From Maribacter huludaoensis (GTDB taxonomy: Bacteria; Bacteroidota; Bacteroidia; Flavobacteriales; Flavobacteriaceae): a stretch of 64,000 bases of DNA. The notes below the pieces were generated by a model. The model was not told where the DNA came from. It did not search any database and was given only the letters and a program-made list of their open reading frames with translations. Positions within the stretch are counted from its first letter, which is position 1; the number at the start of each line of letters is the position of its first letter. The stretch is from contig NZ_JARKMS010000001.1 in the NCBI RefSeq assembly GCF_029350945.1, positions 834,313 to 898,312 of the forward strand, read 5' to 3'. Below are positions 7,046-15,630 of this stretch, in pieces. Position numbers and translations under genes: made by a program.

Positions 7046-8389
7046 TCACTTTTTGTTATTATGTGCAATGATTTCATAAAACAAATAGCCATACACTGAA
7101 ATATATTCAATACCCAATAGCCACAAGTTTTCTTTGAAATCTGCCTGAGAATAAGCAAAGTAGCTCAGTACAATGGCCGCTGACCAAACTACGGCATATC
7201 TGTATGTTGTAAAAATAGAAAGTAAAACTAAAAAGATAGCGTACCAAGGGTGTACGGTAGTAGATATAAAGTAGTAAATGGTCAAAACCCACATCATAGA
7301 CCATAGTACCCTGTTTAGGTCATATCTTTTAGGTAAAAATGTAAATAGACCTACTGTTGCAATAGTAAATAAGGGCGTAAATTTTCCGTATTCTTTAATG
7401 AATTCCCATGGTTTTTCATCAAAATGTATGGCAGTTTTTTTAGCGATATTATAAATACTGGAATTGAACTCAAAATTAGAAAACCATAGTTTTAAGGTTT
7501 TACTATAGTTATCTAAAAATTCTGGGGTATTGAATGGCAGAAATAGTGCAATGGAAGTTATACCAATGATCATATAGAACACTATGCTTTTTTTCCAGCC
7601 CAGGTATTTAAAGAATAATGGTAAAAATAAAAGAGGTACTAATTTTATAGATATGGAACATGCCAAAACAACACCGGCGGTTTTCCATTTGTTTAACGAT
7701 AAAAGGTACATGGCAACAATAAAGAAAAACAGCATGACCCCTTCAAAATGAAGATTTCCGGTGAGTTCAACTATTACAAGCGGATTAATGAAATACCAGA
7801 AAATTAAATGCGGAGATCGGTTCAAGTTTTTCAGCAGCTTTCTTCCAAAATATATTATACCGATATCTGCAAGAATAATAATTGAACGCAGGGCTATTAA
7901 TGAACCAAAAATACTTTTGCCGCCAAGAATTGTGGCCAAGGCAAAAATAAGTTGGTTTAAAGGTGGGTAATTGCTATAGTGCCTTGCGCTTAAACTGCCC
8001 ATGCCATTGTAAAGTTCTTTGGCGTTCGGTATTATTGATACCATGTTTTGCATCAATTCATCTGGAGTGTGTAGATAAGGATTTATGCCGCTTGAGACCA
8101 GTTGACCGTCCCATATAAACCTATAAAAATCTTGAGAAAGATTAGGTTCTATAAAAAGAAAGATTAATCTAAATATGATGCCGATACCTAGCAACAACCT
8201 GAAGTTCATTTTTTCAAACTGTATCAGTTTAAAACAGAAAAAGAAAAGTGCTATAAATAGGGAGAGCAACTTTATAAAATCGGTTCTATCTAGATGATAG
8301 GCAAAGGTGTAGTAAAACACAAAACTTAATACTGCCAATATCAAGGAAATTCTATGGAGTTTCAGAAAATTCTTAAAGGTAATCGGCAT
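7046..8389 (-). CDS. GT-C fold membrane glycosyltransferase (GT87-like)
   Basis: A 447-residue polytopic membrane protein with about ten or more hydrophobic segments. The first large loop holds FYRFIWDGQLVSSGINPY and HYSNYPPLNQL (around residues 87-145), the D-x-x-x-Y-x-x-x-P / YPPL pattern of polyprenyl-phosphate-sugar dependent GT-C enzymes such as GT87 mannosyltransferases. It probably transfers a sugar from a lipid carrier on the periplasmic face, but donor and acceptor are unknown. It stands 55 bp downstream of agmatinase on the same strand and may be a separate unit. The following spacer contains the leader promoter of the arginine operon. Confidence 0.75.
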   Translation of the reverse strand: MPITFKNFLKLHRISLILAVLSFVFYYTFAYHLDRTDFIKLLSLFIALFFFCFKLIQFEKMNFRLLLGIGIIFRLIFLFIEPNLSQDFYRFIWDGQLVSSGINPYLHTPDELMQNMVSIIPNAKELYNGMGSLSARHYSNYPPLNQLIFALATILGGKSIFGSLIALRSIIILADIGIIYFGRKLLKNLNRSPHLIFWYFINPLVIVELTGNLHFEGVMLFFFIVAMYLLSLNKWKTAGVVLACSISIKLVPLLFLPLFFKYLGWKKSIVFYMIIGITSIALFLPFNTPEFLDNYSKTLKLWFSNFEFNSSIYNIAKKTAIHFDEKPWEFIKEYGKFTPLFTIATVGLFTFLPKRYDLNRVLWSMMWVLTIYYFISTTVHPWYAIFLVLLSIFTTYRYAVVWSAAIVLSYFAYSQADFKENLWLLGIEYISVYGYLFYEIIAHNNKK

Positions 8390-8444
8390 TAGGGGTTTGG
8401 GTTTAGTAACAGGTCAATTTAATGGTTTTTATTGAAAAATGATT

Positions 8445-9227
8445 TCAATTGCCCATCAATTTTCCTAAAAGTTCTTTCATCATTTTTGCAGCTAAGTAAG
8501 CGGTCATGTCATGAAAGTCTCGGTCAGGGTTATATTCTACAATATCGGCGCCAACGACTTCTGTATCTATGCCATGGATCAAATCTAAAACTTGACGAGA
8601 TGAGAGTCCGCCAGGTTCATGGTGCGAAACTCCAGGGGCAAATGCAGGGTCAAAACCATCCATATCCAAGGAAATATAAAGCGGATTTTCAAATTTAGGT
8701 ATGGCGTTCAAATCTAGGTTACGCATTTCATGCACGTCAACATTGTATTTTTTTGCTTGATCGGCCTGATGTGGATTTAAGGTGCGAATACCTACTTGAA
8801 TAAGTTTTACGGCATAGCCGTTTTCCATAATTCTTGCAAATGGGCAAGCGTGGGAGTAAGGGTCGCCTTCATAGTCATGGTATAGATCAGCGTGTGCATC
8901 TATATGTAAAATATCTAGTTTTGGGTAGTGTTCATTTAATGCTTTTATTATGGGAAACGTAACGGAATGGTCACCACCTAAAGAAAGCAATTTTGAGCCA
9001 GATTCAATATTCTTTTTGGTAATGGTTTCAATATCAAAATACTCGTTGATGATAAAATCACCCTTGTCTATTACAGCATCATTTTCTATAGATATACCTA
9101 ATTCGGTATATAGGTTCATAGAGTCGCTGTACAATGCTTTTCTGATTAAGTCTGGAGCTTTTGCAGGCCCACTTTGAAAAGATGATTTTGCATCCCAATT
9201 AATGCCTTGAATAGTAATGTCTTTCAT
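8445..9227 (-). CDS. speB: Agmatinase / arginase family ureohydrolase
   Basis: A 260-residue member of the ureohydrolase family. The binuclear manganese site is visible as GGDHSVT (near residue 103), DAHADLY (near 127) and SLDMDGFDPAFAPGV (near 205). Such enzymes release urea from agmatine or a related guanidino compound; agmatinase is the likeliest activity, with formiminoglutamase or arginase as alternatives. The gene lies 26 bp after a SnoaL-like gene and behind an AraC regulator. Its position close to, but not inside, the arginine operon suggests arginine-derived polyamine metabolism. Confidence 0.85.
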   Translation of the reverse strand: MKDITIQGINWDAKSSFQSGPAKAPDLIRKALYSDSMNLYTELGISIENDAVIDKGDFIINEYFDIETITKKNIESGSKLLSLGGDHSVTFPIIKALNEHYPKLDILHIDAHADLYHDYEGDPYSHACPFARIMENGYAVKLIQVGIRTLNPHQADQAKKYNVDVHEMRNLDLNAIPKFENPLYISLDMDGFDPAFAPGVSHHEPGGLSSRQVLDLIHGIDTEVVGADIVEYNPDRDFHDMTAYLAAKMMKELLGKLMGN

Positions 9228-9253
9228 GATAGTGCTTTTGTCTGGCTGATGAA

Positions 9254-9634
9254 TTAGTACATGGTATTTGGATTTTCAGATTTCTCTGGTATTTGCTGTA
9301 TAGCATCCCAATGTTCACATATTTTTCCATTTGCATCAAACTTGAAAAAATCCATTGTAACATATTGGTCATTTCCTGGCCATACCTGGTGCGTGTGTAA
9401 TGCAACCAAATCTCCTTCTGCAATGCAACGTACAAATTCAATAGATTTTTCAGGGTATTCTTTTTGCATGCGTTCAAAATAATCTATAAAACCTTGTGTG
9501 CCATTGGCAACTGCGGGATTATGCTGAATGTATTCTTTGCCAACATACATTTCTATGGCCAGTTTTGGGTTTCCTAAATATGCCGTTCTGTAAAAAGCGA
9601 TGGCGTTCCTTTTGTTTGTTTCTAAATTCATCAT
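9254..9634 (-). CDS. SnoaL-like / NTF2-fold protein
   Basis: A 126-residue protein with the layout of SnoaL-like polyketide-cyclase-family proteins: an N-terminal helix pair ending in YIQHNP, a middle FIDYFERMQKEYP, then strands with ALHTHQVWPG, MDFFKFDANGKICEHWD. The His and Asp/Trp positions of this family are kept. Small NTF2-fold proteins have many roles, and the substrate cannot be inferred. It lies 16 bp behind an AraC-type regulator and 26 bp ahead of agmatinase, so the three may be co-transcribed. Two consecutive ATG codons are available as start. Confidence 0.8.
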   Translation of the reverse strand: MMNLETNKRNAIAFYRTAYLGNPKLAIEMYVGKEYIQHNPAVANGTQGFIDYFERMQKEYPEKSIEFVRCIAEGDLVALHTHQVWPGNDQYVTMDFFKFDANGKICEHWDAIQQIPEKSENPNTMY

Positions 9635-9650
9635 GATATCTTGTTATGGT

Positions 9651-10526
9651 TTAATGAAAATATATTTTTCTGAATTCCATTGGGGTCATCCCTGTATTTG
9701 ATTTAAAGAATTTTGAAAAATAGGCATAGTCAGAATACCCCAATGTGTCTGCAACATTGGCTAGGTTGTCATTAGAATGAACGATCAAACGTTTAGCTTC
9801 TAACGTGATACGCTCAGAGATCAAGGTAGTTGTAGTTTTGCTGATGGTCTTTTGAACCACTCTGTTTAAGTGTTTGGTTGTAATACTTAGTTTTTCAGCA
9901 TAGAATTTAGGTAATTTTTCGGTGTAAAAGTGTGCGTTAATTAATTTTTCCAGTCGCTCAAGAATATTCGCATAGCTGTTAGATCCTAATTTTTCTATGA
10001 TAGTGTCGGCAGTATATGCACGCGTTAGTTCTATGTATATGTAGTGTATAAGACTAATGATTTTAGCTTCTCTTAGTAAATTTTCTTCTCTGTACTCTGT
10101 AAAAAGTTCTTGAAAAACAGTGGTTAGGTGTTTCAGTTTCTCTTTAGATAATTGAAGCAAAGGCGGGTTTTGATTGGAATAGTAAAAAGGAAAAGAATTA
10201 AGGGAATGATCCAAAAATTTAAGTTCATAGAATTCTTGAGAGTGAAAGAAAATATAACCTTCTGGATGCGATTCAAATTTCCAAAAATGAGTTTGCCCAG
10301 GTTTTAAGAAGAAGACCTTTCCGGGTTCTATTGGGTAGGTGTCAAAATCTATTTCATGTGTGCCGGTGCCTTTGGTAAAAATAACGCACAAATAAAAATT
10401 ATGGGTATGAGGTTTATTTATAAGATTCTTATTGATTTGAATATGGTCTGCAAAAGAGTTAACATAAAGACTATGTAACGGCTTGTTTTTTAAAAACTGA
10501 CTAATATGTAAAACGGGGATTTTCAT
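9651..10526 (-). CDS. AraC family transcriptional regulator
   Basis: A 291-residue protein with an N-terminal cupin-like sensing domain (KPHTHNFYLCVIFTKGTG, GKVFFLKPGQTHFW around residues 37-85) and two helix-turn-helix motifs at the C-terminus, including VADTLGYSDYAYFSKFFKSN and the closing TGMTPMEFRKIY. This is the standard architecture of AraC regulators that respond to a small ligand. It may control the SnoaL-like gene and agmatinase directly downstream. The divergent DUF983 gene begins 84 bp away. The ligand is unknown. Confidence 0.9.
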   Translation of the reverse strand: MKIPVLHISQFLKNKPLHSLYVNSFADHIQINKNLINKPHTHNFYLCVIFTKGTGTHEIDFDTYPIEPGKVFFLKPGQTHFWKFESHPEGYIFFHSQEFYELKFLDHSLNSFPFYYSNQNPPLLQLSKEKLKHLTTVFQELFTEYREENLLREAKIISLIHYIYIELTRAYTADTIIEKLGSNSYANILERLEKLINAHFYTEKLPKFYAEKLSITTKHLNRVVQKTISKTTTTLISERITLEAKRLIVHSNDNLANVADTLGYSDYAYFSKFFKSNTGMTPMEFRKIYFH

Positions 10527-10591
10527 ACAAAATGTCTTAAAAGTACAAACATATGCGCTTATGTTACGACCGAAACCTTTATTTTATGTCT

Positions 10592-10600
10592 TAATTTTGC
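10592..10600 (+). promoter_or_regulatory. -7 promoter box of the DUF983 gene
   Basis: TAATTTTGC matches the Bacteroidota TAnnTTTGY box exactly and ends 9 bp before the DUF983 ATG, implying a very short or leaderless transcript. No clear -33 TTG partner is seen at the best spacing. Confidence 0.4.
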
Positions 10601-10609
10601 AGTATAAAA

Positions 10610-10969
10610 ATGGAGGTCGTGAGTAAAGTGTTGAATGTTGTAAAATGCAAATGTCCTAATTGTAATGAGGGTAAGGTCTTTAGTGGGCAAGGAAATGTTT
10701 TTTTGTTCAGAATGCCGATAATGAATGAAAGGTGTCCTGAATGCAATTTTAAATTTGAAAAAGAAACGGGCTTCTTTTTTGGAGCTATGTTCGTTAGTTA
10801 TGCCTTGGCTGTGGCACAAATGATAATAAGCCTTGTGTTGTTTTGGTATTTTGTGGATCTGTCTCCGTTGCGGGTATTTACTATTATTGCTTTGGTAACT
10901 GTACTGTTGAGCACTTTTAATTTTAGGCTGTCAAGATCTATTTGGATCCATTTGTTTTACAAACTTTAA
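10610..10969 (+). CDS. DUF983 family membrane protein
   Basis: A 119-residue protein typical of DUF983. It has an N-terminal Cys4-like ribbon made of KCKCPNCNEGKVF and RCPECNFKFE (around residues 11-51), then a conserved ETGFFFGAMFVSYALAVAQM segment and a second transmembrane helix. The cysteine pairs suggest a bound zinc or redox role. The function is not known. The gene stands alone, divergent from the AraC regulator and convergent with a decayed LysR gene. Confidence 0.85.
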   Translation: MEVVSKVLNVVKCKCPNCNEGKVFSGQGNVFLFRMPIMNERCPECNFKFEKETGFFFGAMFVSYALAVAQMIISLVLFWYFVDLSPLRVFTIIALVTVLLSTFNFRLSRSIWIHLFYKL

Positions 10970-10978
10970 AATATTGAT

Positions 10979-11440
10979 TTAAGTAGGGTTTGTCATTTCT
11001 TTGGCAAGTTTAACTACTCTTTCTGTTATTCTATTAGGATCATTTTTTCTCCAGTTCATAAATAAGCTAATAGTCTCATCTAGCGCTATAAACCTAACGC
11101 CAATTGCATTTGAGAATTTATAGGATAACGGTAGTATAGATATGCCTAGGCCTTGTGCAACAAGATTAATGATCATACCTCCAAAATCAGATTCAATAAC
11201 AGTTTTTGGCTCAAAACCGTTTTTTTTTGAAAAAGACTTTTTAATAGTGAAGGTAAGTTAGTGTTTCAATGTAAACCAGAAATAATTAATTTTTCATCTT
11301 GCAACACCTTTAAATCCTTTAAGGTTGTATTGGTCAACCAATGTTTCTCTGGAACAACAAGGCAGATAGGTTCAATATATAATTTACACGACATTATATG
11401 AGTGTTATTTATAGTATCTCTATTTTAAATTTTTATACCT
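10979..11440 (-). pseudogene. Remnant of a LysR-type regulator (effector-binding domain)
   Basis: The last 65 codons (10979-11176) read as the end of a LysR substrate-binding domain: MIINLVAQGLGISILPLSY. Upstream on the same strand the matching sequence continues (PICLVVPEKHWL, then VLQDEKLIISGLH), but it is broken by a TGA at a position where Trp would fit and by a run of nine A (11221 region) where ten would restore the frame KKNGFEPKTVIESDFGG. The DNA-binding N-terminus is missing and a TAA precedes the visible part. I read it as a dead gene. It adjoins the methyltransferase gene. Confidence 0.75.
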
Positions 11441-11472
11441 TATTTTGAAGTCGAAATTTTGCACTGTTACTT

Positions 11473-12144
11473 ATGAGTACTGATAAAAAGGGTATTAAAC
11501 CAAATAAGATTCCGTGGCCAACCAAAAAGGCTATGCAACAAGTATATGAAATGAATCTGTGGGGTAGTGGTACTGAAGATTTTTATTCAGGTGAAGGCTC
11601 TCATAAGCCAGATATTGTAAAACCTTATATCAACACATTAATTGCGTTTTTAACCTCATTTGAAAATCCCATTTCTGTTTGTGATTTGGGTTGTGGTGAT
11701 TTTAATGTAGGAAAAGAACTGGTGGGGTACACCAAGAAGTATATTGCTGTAGATATTGTGCCAGAATTAATTACGCACAACAAGAAAAAGTTTAAATCAA
11801 AAAACGTAGAGTTTCAATGTTTGGATATTGCAGTAGATGACCTTCCTGTTGCGGATTGCGCTATTATACGTCAAGTATTGCAACACATTTCTAACGATGA
11901 GGTACAGCAGGTTGTTCACAAGCTACCTGGTTTTAAGTATGTAATACTTACGGAACATCTTCCCTGTAAAGATTTTACGCCCAATTTGGATGTCATTTCC
12001 GGTCAAGGAACCCGTTTAAAAAAGAATAGTGGTATTAAACTTTTAGAGAATCCGTTTAATCTGAAAGTTTTGGAAGAGCAAGAGCTATTAAAAATAGTTG
12101 ATGAGCACGGTGTTATTGTAACTACACTATTTAAATTGAATTGA
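11473..12144 (+). CDS. Class I SAM-dependent methyltransferase
   Basis: A 223-residue protein. SVCDLGCGDFNVGKEL (around residue 69) is motif I of Rossmann-fold methyltransferases, KYIAVDIVPELITHNKKKF follows as the acidic strand-2 motif, and DCAIIRQVLQHI is motif II/post II. The substrate cannot be told from sequence. The gene is isolated: a LysR remnant lies upstream in the opposite direction, and a gene-poor stretch lies downstream. Confidence 0.8.
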   Translation: MSTDKKGIKPNKIPWPTKKAMQQVYEMNLWGSGTEDFYSGEGSHKPDIVKPYINTLIAFLTSFENPISVCDLGCGDFNVGKELVGYTKKYIAVDIVPELITHNKKKFKSKNVEFQCLDIAVDDLPVADCAIIRQVLQHISNDEVQQVVHKLPGFKYVILTEHLPCKDFTPNLDVISGQGTRLKKNSGIKLLENPFNLKVLEEQELLKIVDEHGVIVTTLFKLN

Positions 12145-12642
12145 TGTGGTATTCCTCATTAGTATCATATAAAACGTTGTCATTGAACTCTAACTATTTT
12201 CATGTAATTAAATATAGGCAAATGCGCATTTAAGAATATCTAGTGAAGGAGCGTTTTTGGGTGGTTATTATTATGTTTGGTTTTTGATTTGCTAGGTATT
12301 GGCGAATATGACTATTATCTAGTGCCGACAAAAGCACTTTTTTATAAAGAGAATATGTCTTAAACGCGTTGGTTATGTGAGTTCAACGGAAAAAATCATT
12401 TTAGATAAAATAGACCACTACCATCATTCAACTATAATACTTTAGAATAAATAAGTATTAAGTGTGTTAAAGCAACATCATTAAAATGAATTGATCGTCC
12501 AAGCCGAATTTCCACAATCTGCGAAATTGAAATTGTACGTATCCTCTATTCGATTAAATAGTAAACGTATATTTCTTAAAAGGATGGCGAATGATTTGTG
12601 GTGGTGCTCAATGTAAGCAAACCATTTAAATTGTTGTTTTGT
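12145..12642. other. Gene-poor stretch; possible decayed coding sequence at its end
   Basis: No convincing gene from 12145 to about 12480. From 12642 down to the TAA at 12481-12483 on the minus strand there is an open frame of 53 codons (KWFAYIEHHHKSFAILLRN and onward) in the same frame as the small ORF that ends at 12643, separated only by its TAA. The composition looks protein-like, but there is no start codon and I recognise no family. It may be debris of a lost gene or chance. Confidence 0.3.
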
Positions 12643-12789
12643 TTATAGGTCATTTTCGCTTTCATTCTTATCCACAGCCTTTTGTTTCATGTATCCATGA
12701 GCCCAAACCAAGATTCCACACCAAAAAAATAGTTGGTGGTATTGGGTTATTTTTGGTATCGGATCTGCTCCAAAAATACCCATCTCCAT
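12643..12789 (-). CDS. Possible small membrane protein (48 residues), uncertain start
   Basis: From ATG at 12787-12789 the frame encodes 48 residues including LFFWCGILVWAHGYMKQKA, one likely membrane segment, and an acidic tail. The open frame extends further upstream (PNIAVYIALVFVTIGLIFQF, a second hydrophobic segment) until a stop within the preceding gene, but without ATG, GTG or TTG. Either an unusual start is used or the 5' end is lost. It follows the signal-peptide protein of 12861-13484 closely. No family recognised. Confidence 0.4.
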   Translation of the reverse strand: MEMGIFGADPIPKITQYHQLFFWCGILVWAHGYMKQKAVDKNESENDL

Positions 12790-12860
12790 AAATTGAAAAA
12801 TGAGACCTATTGTAACGAATACTAAAGCAATGTATACTGCTATATTTGGTTTATTAATAT

Positions 12861-13484
12861 TTAGATTGCTTGCTTTTTAAAGATAAAATATAAAGCACCA
12901 CCAATTAAAAGGGTAATTAAAATGGGCAAATACCTAAATGTGGTATCTTTATTTTGTTTCAATGGTAAAATCCATTTTCCATCTTCTAGAGCAATATTTA
13001 TTTCGTAACTATTATCGCGGTCCAATTTAAATTTTTCTTTCGGGAAGCCCTCTAGTAAAAAAATAATAATAGATTGACTATTATTTAGGTCTTTGAACAT
13101 TTCATTTTTTAAATAGATAGCGTTTGTCCCTTTAGGTAGGTCATTTAGCTCTGACACAATCTTGGTGTCGTGTCCTAAGAAAACTTTAGAATTTTTAAAT
13201 TTCAGCGTGATATTTTTATTGAGAATAATGGAAAACCTAGACGCAAATAGTTGAAGTACCAATTCTTGAAATTCCTCTGGAGATGAATAGGCACCATGTC
13301 CGTTTATATAGTTGACCTCTTGTTGAAAAGCAGTCAATGAGCTATTTAATTGCATGACAATTTGCCCATTCTCCGTTTTAGAAAAAATTATACTTGAAAA
13401 ATCTGGATTATGGGCACCTAGCAAATTGCTTGCCAATAGAAAAGCGGCAAGAAAAAGTTGTAAAAGCGGTTTCTTACATAGCAT
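12861..13484 (-). CDS. Exported membrane-anchored protein of unknown function
   Basis: I prefer the start at 13484 (MLCKKPLLQLFLAAFLLASN), which gives a normal signal peptide and overlaps the YHYH gene stop by only 11 bp; an ATG at 13505 would add seven residues inside the upstream gene. The 207-residue product has a mature part beginning AHNPDFSSIIFSKTENGQ, mixed alpha/beta, and ends with one transmembrane helix (PILITLLIGGALYFIF) and a short basic tail. It is probably translated together with the YHYH protein and may act with it at the envelope. I do not recognise a characterised family. Confidence 0.7.
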   Translation of the reverse strand: MLCKKPLLQLFLAAFLLASNLLGAHNPDFSSIIFSKTENGQIVMQLNSSLTAFQQEVNYINGHGAYSSPEEFQELVLQLFASRFSIILNKNITLKFKNSKVFLGHDTKIVSELNDLPKGTNAIYLKNEMFKDLNNSQSIIIFLLEGFPKEKFKLDRDNSYEINIALEDGKWILPLKQNKDTTFRYLPILITLLIGGALYFIFKKQAI

Positions 13485-14528
13485 AAACACCACGTAAACC
13501 GTCAATGAAATTATTGCTTCCAGCCTTGTCTACATGGTAATGGTAACCTCTAATTTCGTCGTAATGACCTCTAAATTCGTCTAAATTTGTAGTTTCATTA
13601 CCATTAGCATTAGTGTTGGCAAAAATTGGGTATCCGTCCATAGCATAGCCTATCATTGGAGCATGATTGTCTTCTTGTGGTATTTTTTTAGAAACACCAG
13701 TGGCTGCGTGGTAATGATATCCTTCATGTAGGTTTATATGTCCGCCAGCATCATCAAAAGGGGCAATGGTGTAAGCAGCTAAAATAACATCTACAGGTGC
13801 GGGTGCGTTAAATACAACACCGTTGAAAGCTAAACCTCTATTTGAAGGTCCGATAGCCCCTTCAACTGGTGGTGGTCCCTTAGGTCTTTCTCCGTCTTTT
13901 GGATGTTCCGGTCTTTCATATTCACCACCGCCGCCTGCAGGACGTCCAGAATTAAAAGCATACCCTTCAGGAGCCTTTTTTGGGGTAACGGGTATATAGT
14001 AGGTATGCGTCATCCCTGTTATATAAGAAGGTAAGCATTCCACACAAAAGTTTTTGTATTCTTCACCAACATTTGGGTTTGCGGCATCATTACATTCTTC
14101 CTTGGTCTTGGTTTTAGTGATTTCACCTGTGCTCTTATCATAGAGCATCCACGTATCATCATTAAGGAGTGTACCTAAGTTTTTAATAAATTCGCCATCT
14201 ATATCATATATTTCCCCTTCAACGGCCCATATGCCACCTTTTGAAGCGTCATCTGAAATATTATCAGGACACCAAGGTCCCATATCGTGTTCTGTAGGTG
14301 TACCAGAGGTTACGATTTTGTAACAATCTGCGGTAGAACCATCGGACATTTCCTTACTAACAACAGATATTGGTTCAACTAAACCGCCAGGAAGAAAGTT
14401 TTCTTTATTGACGGAAAAGGTTGCTTCTGTAGTTGTTTCAGTATTGGATTTTGACTTTTTGTCTTTGCACGCAAAAAAATGAATACTATTACAGTTATCG
14501 CTAAAATCTTAAAATAAGTTTTCATCAT
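13474..14528 (-). pseudogene. YHYH-domain lipoprotein gene with homopolymer frameshift in its signal peptide
   Basis: The main frame (ATG available at 14349) holds a YHYH domain: EGYHYHAATG, MIGYAMDGYPIF and RGYHYHVDKAGSN with repeated HxH pairs. Upstream the same frame continues without ATG through FACKDKKSKSNTE. A start ATG (14526-14528, or 14523-14525) exists in another frame and encodes MKTYFKILAITVIVFIF, a lipoprotein signal. The two frames meet at seven T (minus strand, 14473-14479); eight T would join them as IFFAC, a lipobox. So either the gene is broken, it is switched by slippage, or the assembly has an error. Function of YHYH proteins is unknown; the downstream gene overlaps by 11 bp. 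Confidence 0.75.
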
Positions 14529-14562
14529 AACGCCAAATTATAGTTTGTAATCTTCAAGTTAA

Positions 14563-14576
14563 GTACTTTAAAGTAC
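14563..14576. promoter_or_regulatory. 14-bp perfect palindrome before the YHYH gene
   Basis: GTACTTTAAAGTAC is a perfect palindrome lying 35 bp upstream of the likely YHYH lipoprotein start. The position suits an operator, but AT-rich palindromes also arise by chance. Confidence 0.4.
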
Positions 14577-14610
14577 ATAATGCAGAATACACCCAGTTAT
14601 TTAGCGCAGA

Positions 14611-14672
14611 ACGGTCTGATTTATTTGGTGATAAGTCAATATTTAAGCTCTATAATATGTAGGTCAGACCGT
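14611..14672. repeat. Inverted repeat ACGGTCTGA ... TCAGACCGT
   Basis: Perfect 9-bp arms at 14611-14619 and 14664-14672 separated by 44 bp, in the spacer between the YHYH gene start and the SDR gene end. It could be a looped operator or the trace of a small element; the arms are not next to a T-run, so it is not a typical terminator. Confidence 0.5.
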
Positions 14673-14720
14673 AAAATGCTATTTCAAATCAAAATCTTGG
14701 TTATGATAAACATAGTGTCC

Positions 14721-15581
14721 TTATAAAAAGGACTCTTTTATTTGTTGTACTAGTTTGGTGCCGTCAGGATCTGCTTGTGTCTTTAAATGGCAAAAATCTT
14801 CTGCCCATTTAGAGGTGCGAAGTCGCAACGGAGGATTTTCATTTTGTGCAACCTTTAAAGCCACATTGGCAACTTCTAAACCAGTTTGGTATACCTGTTC
14901 TTCACTTTCTTGTGCCCTTTTTTGGTTCCCTGCCATATACCTTTCAAAAATAGGAAGGTATTCACCCGTTGCAAACTGGCCATCTACAGCAGTTTTATCA
15001 ATAGCAGAAGTCATAAACTCTGTAGAAATTCCTCCTGGTTCAATGCATGTAAAATTGATATTAAAAGCATCTCCAACATATGTCGCAAGACCTTCCATAA
15101 AACCTTCAACGGCAAATTTTGCTCCACAATACAGTTCATTAAATGGTTGGCCTACCAAACCACCAACGGAAGTAATCGATATAATTTGGCCGCTTTTTTG
15201 CTTTCTCATATGTGGCAATACCGCCTGAGTACAGAAAACGACCCCTAGGTAATTGACATCGGTAACCCATCTAATTTCTGCCTCCGTACTTAGTTCGGTT
15301 GTTTTTGCAAAACCGGCACCGGCATTATTGAAAAGTATGTCTATTTTACCCTCTTTTTCTAAAATAGTTTCAACGGCAGCGGTTATTGATTCAATTTTAG
15401 TTACATCCAATTCAAGAATTTCAATATCTAAATTTTCATCAGCAATACGTTTCTTAAGTTCTGCCGCCTTTTTAAGATTTCGCATACTAGCATATACCTT
15501 AAAATTGTTTTTTGCGAATAATATGGCGCTTTCAAAACCTACGCCTGTTGATGTTCCTGTAATTAATACGTTTTTTTTCAT
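14721..15581 (-). CDS. SDR family oxidoreductase
   Basis: A 286-residue classical short-chain dehydrogenase/reductase. It shows the cofactor motif ITGTSTGVGFESA (residues 7-19), FNNAGAGFA (NNAG motif, about 85), the catalytic Ser in IISITSVGGLVG and the YxxxK pair in LYCGAKFAVEGF. It reduces or oxidises an alcohol or carbonyl substrate with NAD(P)(H); the substrate is unknown. It follows a TetR regulator by 49 bp on the same strand, so it is probably the regulated enzyme of that pair. Confidence 0.9.
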   Translation of the reverse strand: MKKNVLITGTSTGVGFESAILFAKNNFKVYASMRNLKKAAELKKRIADENLDIEILELDVTKIESITAAVETILEKEGKIDILFNNAGAGFAKTTELSTEAEIRWVTDVNYLGVVFCTQAVLPHMRKQKSGQIISITSVGGLVGQPFNELYCGAKFAVEGFMEGLATYVGDAFNINFTCIEPGGISTEFMTSAIDKTAVDGQFATGEYLPIFERYMAGNQKRAQESEEQVYQTGLEVANVALKVAQNENPPLRLRTSKWAEDFCHLKTQADPDGTKLVQQIKESFL

Positions 15582-15630
15582 AATCCTTCTATTTAGAGTG
15601 AATATTCATTCCATTTTAAATATAAATTTT

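Noticed and set aside
9199-9477. 92-codon minus-strand ORF inside the SnoaL-like gene
   Set aside because: Out-of-frame shadow; the 126-codon frame carries the family motifs and proper spacing.
13485-13505. Longer N-terminus of the gene at 12861
   Set aside because: It would add residues before a clear signal peptide and enlarge the overlap with the YHYH gene from 11 to 32 bp.
14755-15228. 157-codon plus-strand ORF opposite the SDR gene
   Set aside because: Shadow of the SDR coding frame; no domain, and the minus-strand frame has all SDR motifs.
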